Part shown: piece after piece, positions 1 to 11,531 of the stretch
Layout: each line of letters starts with the position of its first letter
Numbering within the stretch: position 1 is the first letter of the stretch
DNA from: Lepidodermella squamata
Lineage: Eukaryota; Gastrotricha
Assembly (NCBI GenBank): GCA_047495785.1
Contig: JBLDXI010000011.1
Location: 1,364,001-1,428,000 of the forward strand
Direction: 5' to 3'
DNA: 64,000 nt
Position numbers and translations under genes: made by a program
The notes under the pieces: model-generated
The model's input: the letters and a program-made list of their open reading frames with translations, nothing else
What the model was told of the DNA's origin: nothing
Databases searched by the model: none

Positions 1-136
1 AGCAACAGCTGCAGTGTGTAATGACATCTCGTGTCACCGGATGGAAGAGGCGCGACATTCTGCTAGTAGACTTCAAAAGCGTCTCCCTGAACTGATTCTC
101 AAAACATTGTGGCATTACTTATAGTTTCTGTATTAG

Positions 137-2340
137 CAGCCTTCTCGAAAGCAATGTTTTCCACCGCCGTCCTCTTAATCCCCAATAGTCCAGGAGCTGT
201 GCTAGCTTCAAGATCTTTCTTCCCATTTCTGCGTAAGTTCGATGACTCGAGTTCGAGTTTATCATCACTCGTATCCCCGATCGTTCTCGGACCTACAGTT
301 GCCTGCCAAAGTGTGACTCATTCGTTGAAAATGAACTATTTCACGGAATATACGCAGCAATGCAACGGGCCCTATCTGTTGGCGCGAAAAAGTATTTTCA
401 CAAATCTGTACAGATTCGTCTCGCCATCTGAATGGAACAAAGCTACGGCAATTTTGTTCCAGATGAAAGTAGGAGGCTGGAAGCAAACAGGAATCCTAAC
501 CAACAACATCAACGCAAATGACTTCTTAAACGCCCTATCAATTCAGCGAATAGCAGCAGAGAATGGGATTGATACCGTGTTTTTCGGTATGGACGATAGC
601 ACGGTAACTGATGAAGTGATGGCAGGTCTGCAAAAGAGCCAAGCTCGGGTTGTGATTCTAGTCACATCCTACATTCAAACATGCATCAATTTCCTATGCC
701 AGACCTACAAGTATGGCTTAGGAGCTCCTCAGTACGTCTTCATAATGGGCTTCAGCTGCTTTTATACACCGAATAGTCCTAGCCTTAATCTGCCGAAAGG
801 ATGCACTAGAGACATGCTGACTGAGCAGTTGAGAGTAACTCTTTGGTATGGGTTGTATCGTGGAACTATTCAAACTTCGATGAATACAAGTTTGGGCTAC
901 GATGCACGCTGGTTCACCGAAAAGGTAGACCAGGCATTACAAGGCGTGAAAGCTTCGGACGATGATAACCGCCCTATTTGTCACGATTTAGCTATGAGTG
1001 CTGTGATTGTTCTGAACAAATCAGAGGCGATTCTTAAGAAAGACTACAACACCTCGTTGAAGGAATTTCCTAACCAGCCAGCTCTAATTTCGCGAATAGT
1101 CAACCAAACCTCGGCTGAACTTGACGTTATCGGCTTTCGAATAGGACGAATCAAATGGACGTCGACCCTTGAATTATCGAACGATCGACTGCTCCTTGGA
1201 CAATGGAATGCTGCAACTGGTTCAGTCGACCTACTCTACGAATTTCGGTTGAAAGATGGAGTGTCCCCGCTTTTGACTTCTTCCTTTGAAATGATTGAGC
1301 TCAAGAAGCCAAAGTGGACGACTAGGAATGGACTCCCTCCAAAAGATCTGTCTCAAGTTACCTACTACGATGAACTGTGTCCCGCAGCTGCCTACATAAC
1401 TTTGGTTGTAATCGCCTGTTTCAGCGCATTTCTTCAGATTTTTGAAATTTCGACGATTCTTCTCAAAGGCGTCCGAGATTTCTCGAAAATCGCGACGTTC
1501 TTAGGATGTTTGATACTAGATGTTTCTTCAATTACTCTGGTTCTTGACAGCTTCATTCCGCTTATAATTGGCTGCCATTTGAAGTTCATCCTTATCACGT
1601 TAGGATTCACGTTGGTAGGCTCGGGTCTCCTATCTCAGGCCTTTTGTTTTCGGAAAGGTTTGAAAAGTAGGACACGTAACTTTCGGCCTCGAGCGGACAC
1701 AATAGGCTCAAAATCTAGCATTCGTAGCTCTGGGATGGAACAAGTTACTTTCAAGTTACCGAAAAATTCTAAACTTTTCACAATTATCGAATTATTGTTG
1801 TCATCGTTGATTTTGATCACTTGGCTAGGAATCGCCGATCCCTTATCTGTTGAGAGAAAAGTTTCCGACATTAGCTATGACGAAACATCCGATAGCTATA
1901 TCGCAAATGTCGCTTTTTCTTGTAATTCGAATCATTTGATCTACTGGCTAGGGTCGCTGCTAGCTCTCCACGCTTGCAGTCTCTTGGCGAGCTGTTTTCT
2001 CGCCTACTGCATCAGACACATAGCCATCTCCGGAAATGTTTATCGACTGGCAAAGGCGGTGCAAATATCGATACTCAATATTTCAGTCGCGTTCCTAGCA
2101 ACTGTTCTTATCTTAGTAATCATTGCAGCGTCGAAAAATTTCACAGCATGGTTTCCAAATGTTGTGCTATCATTGGCTGGTTTACTGATCTCAATCTCAA
2201 CAAGCTCTCTTCTTGCCTATCCGTTGCTATCGAGGAATGTTGAGACCAATCGTATTACCACTGTGGCAATGGGAGCTACATTTGTCGCTCATTCCACTGT
2301 TTCAAATTCGGTGTCCAGAGGGCTTGTTCCAGTACATTGA
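137..2340 (+). CDS. GABA-B-like family C GPCR, 3' exon (5' incomplete)
   Basis: Predicted metabotropic receptor at the plasma membrane. The N-terminal half is a bilobed periplasmic-binding-type (ANF receptor) domain and the C-terminal half has about seven hydrophobic segments between 1380 and 2280. The motif GLPPKDLS just before the first membrane segment matches the GABA-B receptor linker. It is clearly paralogous to the receptor at 8551-10950: shared blocks include VGGWKQTGIL versus VGRWKQIGML and ASANAND-like residues, and both have the PPKDLS linker. Compared with that paralogue the first ~100 residues of the ligand domain are missing. The frame is open from 91 but has no ATG near its start, so this is an internal/3' exon with an acceptor near 136-139 and earlier exons left of the window. 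An AATAAA lies at about 2370. It converges with the Cys-loop channel on the other strand. Ligand unknown; GABA is only an inference from the family. Confidence 0.85.
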
Positions 2341-2431
2341 CTATTATTCATACTGAAAACTGTAAGAGCAATAAAAAAGCAATTTTTGAAATTTTTTCGA
2401 ACTTATTATTTCTTCTCATCGGAATGTGGCT

Positions 2432-5140
2432 TCACATCTCACAAAACCCTGGATCGTCTTCAAAATTGTCGCGATGGTCGAAATAGTAGTGTGACCAGTA
2501 CATGATATTGAAAACCATAAAAGTCAACGGAAACAGCCATCGTGACGCAACTTCGATTCGACTAGGCAACTTGGCCAAGCTTCGAAATCGCTCCTCGCCA
2601 CAAAGAATTCGACAACAGCTACCCGCATAGTCGTGGTTAGATTTACACCGCGAATTATCTTCATCATCGCCAGAGGACTCCAGTCTCTTCAAAATCGACC
2701 GTCTTTGGGCTAGACTGTTACGACTTTCATCACTCTCCCGAATCGTCTCTTCAACAGGGCTGAAAATCGTTGTGATAATCGCCTCGCCGTCTAGTGTGAA
2801 TGAAAGCCTGGACTGGCGCCGTTTTTGCAGTTGTTTCAAAGAATTGCCAAGTGTCGATATCGGAGGTTTGTGGGGCCGGGAGAATTTAACGGTTTTACTA
2901 ATAGCTTGTGGGCATGTACTAATGTCGCAGAACTGTTTGCTGGCGTAGGATACAATTGCGTACTCGACTAGGACAAGAAACACGAATAGGAAGCAAGTCA
3001 TGTGGAACAGGTCGAGAGCTTTGAGGTAGGAAAGTTTCGGTAGTGAGGAATGATAGTCCTGCAGGGTCAGAGTTACCACAGTCTGAAAAAAAATTCCGAT
3101 AATACCGCTAAAACCCGAAATATCCCAATCCTTACCAAAACTGTGGTCACGCTCAACGTAATCCTAGCCGGGGCGGAATTTCGAGAAATCCAGAACGAAA
3201 TCCAACTCGTGACGACCATCAATGTAGTTGGTAGATAGACCTGAATCAAATAGAATCCAAGACTTCTCGCGAAGTAAATGTTGAGAATAATCCTTGAATG
3301 GTTGAGACCGTCGTGGCTTATCTCGAACTTCTCTTCCGCGCTGTAGCCGATGATTGAGAGATGGGGTAAGGTGGAGACATTCGGGTGGAAACCAACCGCT
3401 CGGCCTATGGCTCTTCCAAACGCTTCTTGCGTGAGATTTCGCCATTTCGGGTCGATCCGGAATAGAGTTTCGTCTCCGAACGAAGAAACTCCATCATCTT
3501 CGCTCCAAAAGTAGACAATGTCCTTTTCTGGTAATGAGAATGACTCAACTGGAAAACATGAGAAACTGGTTGAATGCCTATCTGTCCAAAATCATAACTT
3601 ACTTGCTAGACTACACTTTTGATGGTCGAGAGGGAAGAAACTGAAGTCCATAAGCTGAGAAAGGGTTATACAAGGGTTCAAGTTTTTCAATAGTTTTGAA
3701 GTTATTTACGCAAGATGCTGTAACTGTGATGCGCATGCTTTGTGTGACGAATCCATTTGGTCGGATACGGATGAAGCCGTTGTGGCGGGTGACGTGATGG
3801 AACGAGCTGTCGTGTTTAGCGTTGATGAAGTACGTCGGTGGCCGCCATAGATAGTCCATGTAGTCAGCAGGGATGCTGATGAAGCCGCCGTTCAACGATC
3901 CTTCTCTACCTCCACCGACCTAGGTAAATAACAAATATCAGTTCAAACTTTATCCTATAGGTGGAGAATAAAACTCTCCATTCAGTGATTATGGAGGTGG
4001 AAGCGAGCTATCTAAAGAATGTCTCTCGGGTGATAGCTGGGTGACTCACGTAAAGGTCCTTCTGAGAGTCCAACCCTTGCAATCTCGAGTGAGCCGTGGC
4101 CCTACTAGTGACCCTTTTTATTTTGGAGCCCAAAGAGGATTGTGTTATTGGTATATATAAGGGGGATCCCCCAGGGTAATCTATCAGGGTGATTCAAGGG
4201 TTTCTCTTTAAAGGCAAGCATGGAGCTTCTCTTTCTAATGCTATTCTCCGCATCGTTGAACCAACGGCAATCTCATGAACCTTAATGGAACCCAGGGTGA
4301 CCTCAGAGGGATCACCTATAACGGTCCTCAAACCTGTAACCTTATAAGGTTACCCTGAATCACTATAGATGCTCCCCACAAACCACAAATGACCCCAGGT
4401 TTCCAAAAATCACCCCTTTGAGTCACCCAAGTTAGTCCTATAGGGGTTAGGGTTTTTCTTACTTCCACAGCCGACGCATTGTAAGCCAGCCGATAATCAA
4501 GCCAAGACTGTCTGAAGTAGAAGTCCAGCGTGTAATCCATATTGGTCTCCGAAACCGAGCTAATCGACCCGATGTACGCCGAACAGTAGACCATCACCCG
4601 TTTTCCGTGGTAATGCGGCCGAAATCTCGTATCATAGTACGCGCCACTGCCATCGTCCTGCCGGCCGGCCCATAACCGTTGGAAAAAATCAAGAGAAGAC
4701 CTAGCCGCTGATTCATCCTGTGGAGCCTCGTCATTTTCACCCGTAAATTCGTTGAAACCATGGCCCCAAGTATCGCTGTACGAAGTCGTGTCTTGGAAAT
4801 AAATATCAAGCTTTTGCTTCTTTTGCTCCTCAGGTTGCTTCATTGGTACCGTAACGAGTTTCCGCTTCATTGAACCTTGCTTTCGCGGTTCTTCGTCGAT
4901 GTCTGGCGTTATCTTATTCATGACCCCGGAGTATGTCGGAATGGGCAGTTTTACCCGGTTGATTTTGTTTGGCCTCGGAGTTGTAGTCGGCGCTTGGGTT
5001 GTTGTGTCTCCCGTTTTACCGTTTCGATAAGCTTCTTGTTGCGTGAGGCGGTGTGAGGAATCGAACAGCTGAAGAATGATTGATTGGCCCGCAATAAAAT
5101 CGATAATTAGCAATAAAATTGAGAAAGTTCGTAAAATCAT
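2432..5140 (-). CDS. Cys-loop ligand-gated ion channel subunit, anion type
   Basis: Pentameric ligand-gated channel subunit. Five exons: 5140-4463, 3919-3710, 3654-3603, 3548-3136, 3082-2432 (667 aa, all junctions in phase). A signal peptide is followed by ~130 residues of Lys/Asp/Thr-rich low complexity, then the ligand-binding domain (TLDFYFRQSW, then WRPPTYFINAK and HNGFIRIRPNG). Splicing of exons 2 and 3 creates an exact Cys-loop, C-x13-C, containing MDFSFFPLD. M1 and M2 follow in exon 4 with PAR just before M2 (SAPARITLSVTTVL), the signature of anion-selective channels. M3 and a C-terminal M4 are in exon 5. There is no second cysteine pair in loop C, unlike many glutamate- or glycine-gated channels. 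A GABA-gated or orphan channel is most likely. A splice acceptor 18 nt upstream of the ATG (5' UTR 5158-5141) may be a trans-splice site. Confidence 0.93.
3922..4457. other. LGIC intron 1, repeat-derived DNA
   Basis: Intron of the Cys-loop channel. It is richer in GC than the other introns and is full of short repeated words (AGGGTGA, GGGTGATTCAAGGG-like, TCCTATAGG near both ends at 3954 and 4438). It looks like an old mobile-element remnant. No coding potential seen. Confidence 0.4.
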
Positions 5141-5928
5141 TTTTTAATAAATATTACGCTGAAATGAAAACAATTTAATTTATATAAAATTTTCAAAATC
5201 AATTAAAAATTATAAACCAATTATATGAATTATTGATTTATCTTATTATTGAGACGCGCCGTATGAAAAGGCACCTTAAATAAGCTATTAGATAAGGATT
5301 TGATAGAGGTCTATTTTGCTAGTATATTTATTAGTGCGTAGTCACCCCAATTATGTGACGCAACAGAAACTTAAGGTCCCTTTTAATTTAGCGCGTCTCA
5401 ATTAAATTAAATTATTAAAATAAATATATGTAAGAAAAATTTACGAATTTTCGTATGCACCTATCAATCATTGTTTACCACGAAAAAAATCTTGATATAT
5501 TAGCCTATAATATTATTATAAAATAAATGCAGCAAACAATAACGATGCGATTCAATATCCAATTATCATTCACTTGCGCGCGCGCGTTTTTATTTTCAGC
5601 CCGATTGATTTTTAAAAGCCTCTATCCGATAATAAAAGGTCGTAATATAATATTTGGTTGCCCTGCTCTCTCATTTAATTGAGCGCGCACGCCTAATGCG
5701 CCACATTTATTTGTACACACCCAATATATAATGGGGGTATAATAAATAGATCAGCAATAAGCAATACCGTTAAGCACCTGGGAGAATCTCTAACCGCAAC
5801 GAAAAAAAAACCTATATCATTGTTTTATTGCGTAAAATCTGGGGACATTCTTTTTTGCTAAAATATATCGGAAAATTTCCAAGTTCGTCGCAAGATTATA
5901 GCTAATTATAGCCGTTGATTAGGCGTAT
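5141..5928. other. Intergenic, AT-rich
   Basis: Spacer between the 5' end of the channel gene and the 3' end of the lectin gene. AT-rich with a GCGCGCGCG run near 5577. An AATAAA on the minus strand near 5825 is the likely poly(A) signal of the lectin gene. No gene recognised. Confidence 0.6.
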
Positions 5929-7683
5929 TCACTCGGCTGCGGTCTCTTCTAGCTCCTCAGCATCGCTGTCTTCGTAGGCTGGTACCATTGAGTCACCTTG
6001 CACTTGGCTCTCAGGTGCAAACGCGGGGGATTCGGGTGAAGCCGGTTGGAAAGATAGCGATCGCTCGCAGAGTGCGTGCATGGCCTCGACAAAAGGCGGC
6101 AAAATATTGCACGCTACGTCATTCCAAGCGTGATGCTGAAAAATTGGAAAAATAAAATTTCAAAAAAATAAATAATTAAATTTTTGAAAATAATTTAAAA
6201 TTTAAAAACTCAAGTTTTAAAATTTGAAATTTTTACAAAAATTTAAACTATTTTTTAAATTAATTATTACGTAAGTCATGCATAGCATGCGGTCGCAGAA
6301 TGCAGCACAGTTTTCGGGTTCGGTGGATTTTGGCCAGTTGTCCGGCTGCTCCGGCGCCCAGGGTGACTTGTGGTTATTGTTGCCAGACAAGGCGGCATCG
6401 AGCCCACTGCCATCGGGCCATTGCCAGGGTGCGGATTCGGATTTGCGGGTCAAGGCCACTCGAAAATTGCTCACATTGAAGCGCCAATCTGTAGAATTTA
6501 GAATCATTATTAAAATTATGAAAGATGAATGCTGACAGGGGAACTTACAATCGATCGCCATTTGAGCGAATTTGAACTCGTGATGGGTGCGTAGTTGGGC
6601 CAATCGACCGCCATGCTTCTCGCAGGCCGATTCTGCCTCGGCCTGGGTGAATCGCCCGGAGACTGGGTAGAAGAACTTGCCAATTGTGAACGCACCGCTA
6701 ATAGCCGCTGCGGCTAAACGAGCCAGGCCTGAGCCCTGACTTGGTTCCGAACCATGCGGATCCACCTTAAATAATATTTCAAACTACTACTGGATTTGAG
6801 AAATAAGGTATATTACCACTGCAAGAAAATCGATTTGACCGTTCGGAATGGAAATTGGAGCCTGGACTGGTACCGGTACTGGAACCGGATTCAGTGAACG
6901 CGCCGGAGCTGGAACCGGGGCGGGGGCAGGTGGTGGGTTTGTTGCGGCGACTGGAGCTGAGGTCGACTCTTGAGCTGGAACCTGAGCTGGTACCGGTACC
7001 ATTGCTGGAACCGGTGTTTGTTGAGCCTCGACTATCTTTACAGTTTGAGCCTGGGTTGAAGTAGCAACTTGACTGGGCGCCGTGGAACCCGATCCGGCCG
7101 GTTCCGGTTGAACTGGATTTGAGGTCACCCCATGGGTGACTGCGGGTTTCTGGGTGTCCACAGCCACATGGATGATCTTGCCACCAGGGGTAGTCGCCTT
7201 GGCTTTCTTGTTAGCAGCTACTTTAGCGCCCTTCGTGGCACCCTTCGCAGCCTTGGTTGCTCCCAACTTTCCAGTGACACCCTTACCAGCACCCGTCACC
7301 CCTTTTTTCGTGGCCTTCCCGCCAGCGGCAGCTCCTAGTTTAACGGTCGCTCCGCCCTTCTTAGTGGTACCAGCCACCTTAGCCGCTCCAAGTTTGATCG
7401 CCTTAGTGGACCCAGCTTTCTTAGCAGCACCCAGCTTGATCGCAGCCTTGGTGGTCCCCTTTTTGGCTGCTCCCAACTTGACCGCCGGAGCCGCGCCCTT
7501 CTTCGTGGTCGCCTTCTTAGCCTGACGTTTCGCGACAAAACCTTCAGCTAAAATGTCGCTTTCCAGCCGCCGCTCTTCGTCGAACTCATCAATCCGCTCA
7601 ACATTGTCCTCAAAATCACCCTGGGCCCTGGTACAGGCAATTACCAGGGTGATTATGAATGCGGCGAAAATCCTACTATTCAT
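5929..7683 (-). CDS. Secreted C-type lectin-domain protein with Lys/Ala- and Pro-rich stem
   Basis: Four exons: 7683-6817, 6765-6549, 6488-6271, 6135-5929 (502 aa, phases consistent). A signal peptide (MNSRIFAAFIITLVIACTRA) is followed by an acidic segment, KR dibasic sites and ~130 residues of repeats built on KLGAAK/KKGAT, strongly cationic. Next comes a Thr/Gln and Pro-Val-Ala-rich stretch, then a C-type lectin-like domain from about residue 310: FFYPVSGRFTQAEAESACEKHGGRLAQL, WQWPDGS, a PWAPEQPDNW stretch, ENCAAF and WNDVACNILPPF. The EPN/QPD-type residues (EQPDNW) and the WND triplet of sugar/Ca2+-binding lectins are present, so carbohydrate binding is plausible, with galactose-type specificity suggested by QPD. 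A short acidic tail ends the protein. The basic stem could bind polyanions; that is inference. A possible acceptor 18 nt before the ATG is visible. Confidence 0.88.
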
Positions 7684-8550
7684 AGAAACAAAATTAAGAA
7701 ACTAAGATAAATCGTCGCCCGTCCACCTTAAATACGAGCATTACGAGCGCGGCCAGGTGTGTGCGCGCGTGCCCGGCCACCTTAATTGCAGCCGACAGAC
7801 AAAATGATCATCACCAACTCTTAATTGATAGCAATTAATTACCGAACAGCCTGTTATATTTTCGCTCTGGTTACAAAAAAATTACTTGTCACCATATTTT
7901 CAGCCAGCAGACAGCAGCCAGACAGAGGAAACCATTTTTTGTTTATAAAACCAGTTAAAATTTCGAAAAAAATTTCGAAAAATTTCCTCTGCCTGGATCC
8001 TTCAACCAAACCTTTGGGGAAATCGAAACCGTCACGGAACCAGTAAAAACAGAATCGATTATTTTGTTTACCTTTTCTCCATGCGCCGATGAATCAGCAG
8101 ACCATCTGGTGCCCGCATGGCGTGGCACCCTTTTTCTCGTGAGCAAGCAGTCCATCCTAAATTATGTCTATGCCCCACTCACATACACTAATTCGTTAGC
8201 TCCTCTTGCGAAAACGATAAAAGATAAAAGATGAGCCAGCTGAGCCAAATCGTATCAAAATCAGCTGAATCCTGGCTATACTTATTCGCAACAAATATTC
8301 AGTTGCTCCCCATATCCTATCTCCTGCGATTGAATATATTTGATTGAGAGAATAAACAGAAAACAAGTCCTTTCCATTTGACGTGCTCTGAGTGGGCGAT
8401 AATTTATGCTAATTATCTGATCGGAAGATCGGATTATGAGGCGGATGATAACTAATCAGGAGGGCTGACGAAACATGTAAGAAGCTCGATTTCAAAACGC
8501 AAAAGCCTGTTCGCTAGTTTTTGCCATATCACAACATTGAACTTGTAAAG
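7684..8550. other. Intergenic between divergent genes
   Basis: Likely holds the promoters of the lectin gene (-) and the receptor (+). AT-rich with no TATA box placed convincingly. Short ORFs here show no family resemblance. Confidence 0.5.
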
Positions 8551-10950
8551 ATGCGTCATCCTAGATTTTTGTTCCTCGTTTTACTGGGTCTGTTCGAAAC
8601 TTCAAATTGCCAAACAGCTGTTTCGAAGCCGTATCAGCTTTCAGTGTTCAGCTCGTTTCTCATAACAGGTGCGGAACCTTCAACATCACAATGCTGCATG
8701 GCCGCCACAAAATTCGTAGTAGAAAACATCAATAATCGAACTGACATTCTACCAGATTATCATATCGATTTGTTTATCGATGACGAAAAAGTCAACAATT
8801 GGATGGGGCCAAGGCTTTTCATGAAATACCTTGACAACTACGAGAAACAAGCCGCGGATGGTCGCACCTACTTGTCACCAGTTATGCTAGGCCCAATGTC
8901 AGTTTGCAACAACTTTGCACTCGCCGCTAGAATTTCAGGATTCACCATGTTCTCACCGCAGTGCAGCAGCCCTCAAATTGCCTGGAAGAGGTCACTTTAC
9001 CCAAATGTTTTCAGCAGCCGAAGTTTTTCCGATGAGAACGCATCTGCTTGGATCATGCTCGTCAAGAAAGTAGGACGGTGGAAGCAAATCGGAATGCTTC
9101 ACAACTCTGCTAATGCTAACGATATCGCTGGTACGCTAGCCCTCGAGCGATTCTTTGTTGCAAGTGGTGTCGATGTTATCCATTCAGATGTCACGATTCT
9201 TTACACTGAAGAGTACGTAATCGCTGCGAAGCAAAGCAGAGCTCGGATATTTTTCATCGGATCTTCGCAACTTGCGTCATGTCTGGCGCTGCTGTGTTTG
9301 GCTTACAAGCATGGGATGCGAGCTCCTCATTACGCTTTTATCGTCAATGTCTACTGCCATTTCCAACCTAATGCTGTGACCGCATGCCCGTCAGAGCATC
9401 TCATAGCCATGCTGAGAATTACTTTTTTCGTAGGAATTTTCACCAATCCTTTAAGGCCGTTAGACATTCGAACGAGCTTAGGATATACGGCTCGACAGTA
9501 TGAAGAAAGTTTTTTCAAGTTCAACAATAATTCTCGTTGCTTTGACTGGGAGTTTCGACTCTACTGCCATGATTCAGCCATGACTGGATTGGTCGCCCTT
9601 AACAGGACTGAAACTTATCTACGGCAAAACTTTAACAAAACTCTGCGTGATTTCAAAGAAAATCCGGAATTATTTACTCGCATTGTCGGCAACAGTGCGA
9701 TTGAGCCTGAAATGTCCGGGGTAATTCGAGGTCCGATAAGGTATTCAAAATCCCGAGACCTGATTGGAGATACAGTGTTCATAGCACAACGCTGGTCGCA
9801 AAATTTGTTGAAATTATACTATACGGTGGAAAGAATTGACCCAAAGATAACATTGCCAACAAATTACTCTAATTACGAGTTGAAACGATTTCCGACAAAT
9901 GATACGCTAATTTGGTTGACCAAATCAGGCCGACCCCCGAAAGATCTATCAGAAATTCAACAACGCGTAGTTGTCTATCCGGTTAAAACTATGATTGTAG
10001 CCATAGTGATCTCAGGAATTTGTGCAGTTTATCTCCTTATTTTGACGGCCCTTTCGCTAAAGAGGAAATTATCTCGGCAATCTTCATGCTACTTTGATTA
10101 CCTCAACAACACAATCCTCGTAATTGGGTGTCTATTCATGTGTGTCCAATCAATTTTAATGGTTGTTGGTCTGAGTTTTTTCCCAGAGGAGCTGTGTAAC
10201 TGGAGGAAGGTTTTCCTATTGCTTGGTATGGCTCTAATCAACGGGGTTTTGTGCTTCCGAATGATATTTTTACCAAGTTTCATCCGCAATCATGGAAAAA
10301 GGAAGAAGGCTCAGAAATTTGCCATAAAGGAGACAACTTTAGTAGTTGTTGACGCTACGAAAGACAATCAGTCTTCATTTCGCTCGAATTCAGCTTTTCG
10401 AAGCGAAAATACAGTAACAATGAGTGAAAACGAGACAATTTCAGGAAAGAAATCTTCTGGTGCAGAGAAAAACGTCTTCTACGGCACTTTGTTCATCATT
10501 GTACTGACGCTCGTTGGCTTGATTGTTTGGTCCCTACTACATCCAATTCGTCTGGTATCCCGCGTTTCATCTCTTCAATTCGATGATGAGGAGGATACGT
10601 ATTTTGAAATTCAAGACGAGCTATGCCACTCGCCGTATCAAATCTACTGGACAGCCGCATTTTTGACCATCCACGTTTTCCTGCTAATTATCGGATGCAT
10701 CTTCGCGTATGAAACACGCCATGCTAAGGTTGTCAAGGAATTTCGGATGCATGTTAGATTAGCTAGGTTGTCCGTTTTAAATGCTGCTACCATTGCTATA
10801 GCAACTATTTTGCTGGTCTTTTCGTTACCAGGAGCTGGGGTCTATCTTCAGATTTCTGCTTTAGCGTTCTGCTGCTTGATATATGCCACAAGCTCTGCGT
10901 CTATCGTCTTATTTCCAGTTTTCAAGGTTCAAAAACTGACGCTGAATTAG
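8551..10950 (+). CDS. GABA-B-like family C GPCR, full length
   Basis: Intronless 799-aa receptor. The ATG at 8551 is chosen because it starts a clean signal peptide (MRHPRFLFLVLLGLFETSNC); the open frame extends 30 nt further up without an ATG. Residues ~20-460 form a bilobed ligand-binding domain (LSPVMLGPMSVCN, GRWKQIGMLHNSANAND). SGRPPKDLSE marks the GABA-B-type linker, and seven hydrophobic segments follow to residue ~790 with a Ser/Thr/Lys-rich third intracellular loop around 610-660. It is a diverged paralogue of the receptor at the left end; the lectin and channel genes lie between the two. Receptors of this class act as G-protein-coupled dimers at synapses. The natural ligand cannot be read from the sequence. 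AATAAA at about 11360. Confidence 0.9.
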   Translation: MRHPRFLFLVLLGLFETSNCQTAVSKPYQLSVFSSFLITGAEPSTSQCCMAATKFVVENINNRTDILPDYHIDLFIDDEKVNNWMGPRLFMKYLDNYEKQAADGRTYLSPVMLGPMSVCNNFALAARISGFTMFSPQCSSPQIAWKRSLYPNVFSSRSFSDENASAWIMLVKKVGRWKQIGMLHNSANANDIAGTLALERFFVASGVDVIHSDVTILYTEEYVIAAKQSRARIFFIGSSQLASCLALLCLAYKHGMRAPHYAFIVNVYCHFQPNAVTACPSEHLIAMLRITFFVGIFTNPLRPLDIRTSLGYTARQYEESFFKFNNNSRCFDWEFRLYCHDSAMTGLVALNRTETYLRQNFNKTLRDFKENPELFTRIVGNSAIEPEMSGVIRGPIRYSKSRDLIGDTVFIAQRWSQNLLKLYYTVERIDPKITLPTNYSNYELKRFPTNDTLIWLTKSGRPPKDLSEIQQRVVVYPVKTMIVAIVISGICAVYLLILTALSLKRKLSRQSSCYFDYLNNTILVIGCLFMCVQSILMVVGLSFFPEELCNWRKVFLLLGMALINGVLCFRMIFLPSFIRNHGKRKKAQKFAIKETTLVVVDATKDNQSSFRSNSAFRSENTVTMSENETISGKKSSGAEKNVFYGTLFIIVLTLVGLIVWSLLHPIRLVSRVSSLQFDDEEDTYFEIQDELCHSPYQIYWTAAFLTIHVFLLIIGCIFAYETRHAKVVKEFRMHVRLARLSVLNAATIAIATILLVFSLPGAGVYLQISALAFCCLIYATSSASIVLFPVFKVQKLTLN

Positions 10951-11084
10951 GATGTATTGAATCGCCATGAAAATTATTTGCTCGCACGCTATTGGTCGAT
11001 TCAAAAATGAACGCGGGAGTCACATTAATGCCGCTGCGAAACAAACTAACCTTCGAATTTACAGGTTTATGGCTAATACCTATT

Positions 11085-11341
11085 TTGAATAATTTATTCA
11101 TAATTTCAGCAATTTTCAATTTTGAATAATTTATTCATAATTTCAGCAATTTTCAATTTTGAATAATTTATTCATAATTTCAGCAATTTTCAATTTTGAA
11201 TAATTTATTCATAATTTCAGCAATTTTCAATTTTGAATAATTTATTCATAATTTCAGCAATTTTCAATTTTGAATAATTTATTCATAATTTCAAAAATTT
11301 TCAATTTTGAATAATTTATTCATAATTTCAAACATTTTCAA
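11085..11341. repeat. 37-bp tandem repeat, ~7 copies
   Basis: Unit starts (TTTTGAATAA...) recur at 11085, 11122, 11159, 11196, 11233, 11270 and 11307. The first five are almost identical; the last two carry changes in the GCA position. It lies in the 3' flank between two convergent genes, just before their opposing poly(A) signals (~11360 on +, ~11390 on -). No spacers, so not CRISPR. Confidence 0.95.
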
Positions 11342-11531
11342 TCCTTTTTCAAGATTTGTAAAATAAAGACGCTTTCGAATGTCTCGAATTTATTGTTTTA
11401 TTTGTTCTGAAATCGCTGAGCCAGTTGCACACGGTACGTATAATATAATATAAATTAATATGATAACAACGACGTCGTACATCATTATATAACAGTTGTA
11501 TCGTATCATAAATACACAATAAGAGATTGAG

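Noticed and set aside
11085-11341. CRISPR-like repeat array
   Set aside because: Direct head-to-tail tandem repeats without spacers in eukaryotic DNA.
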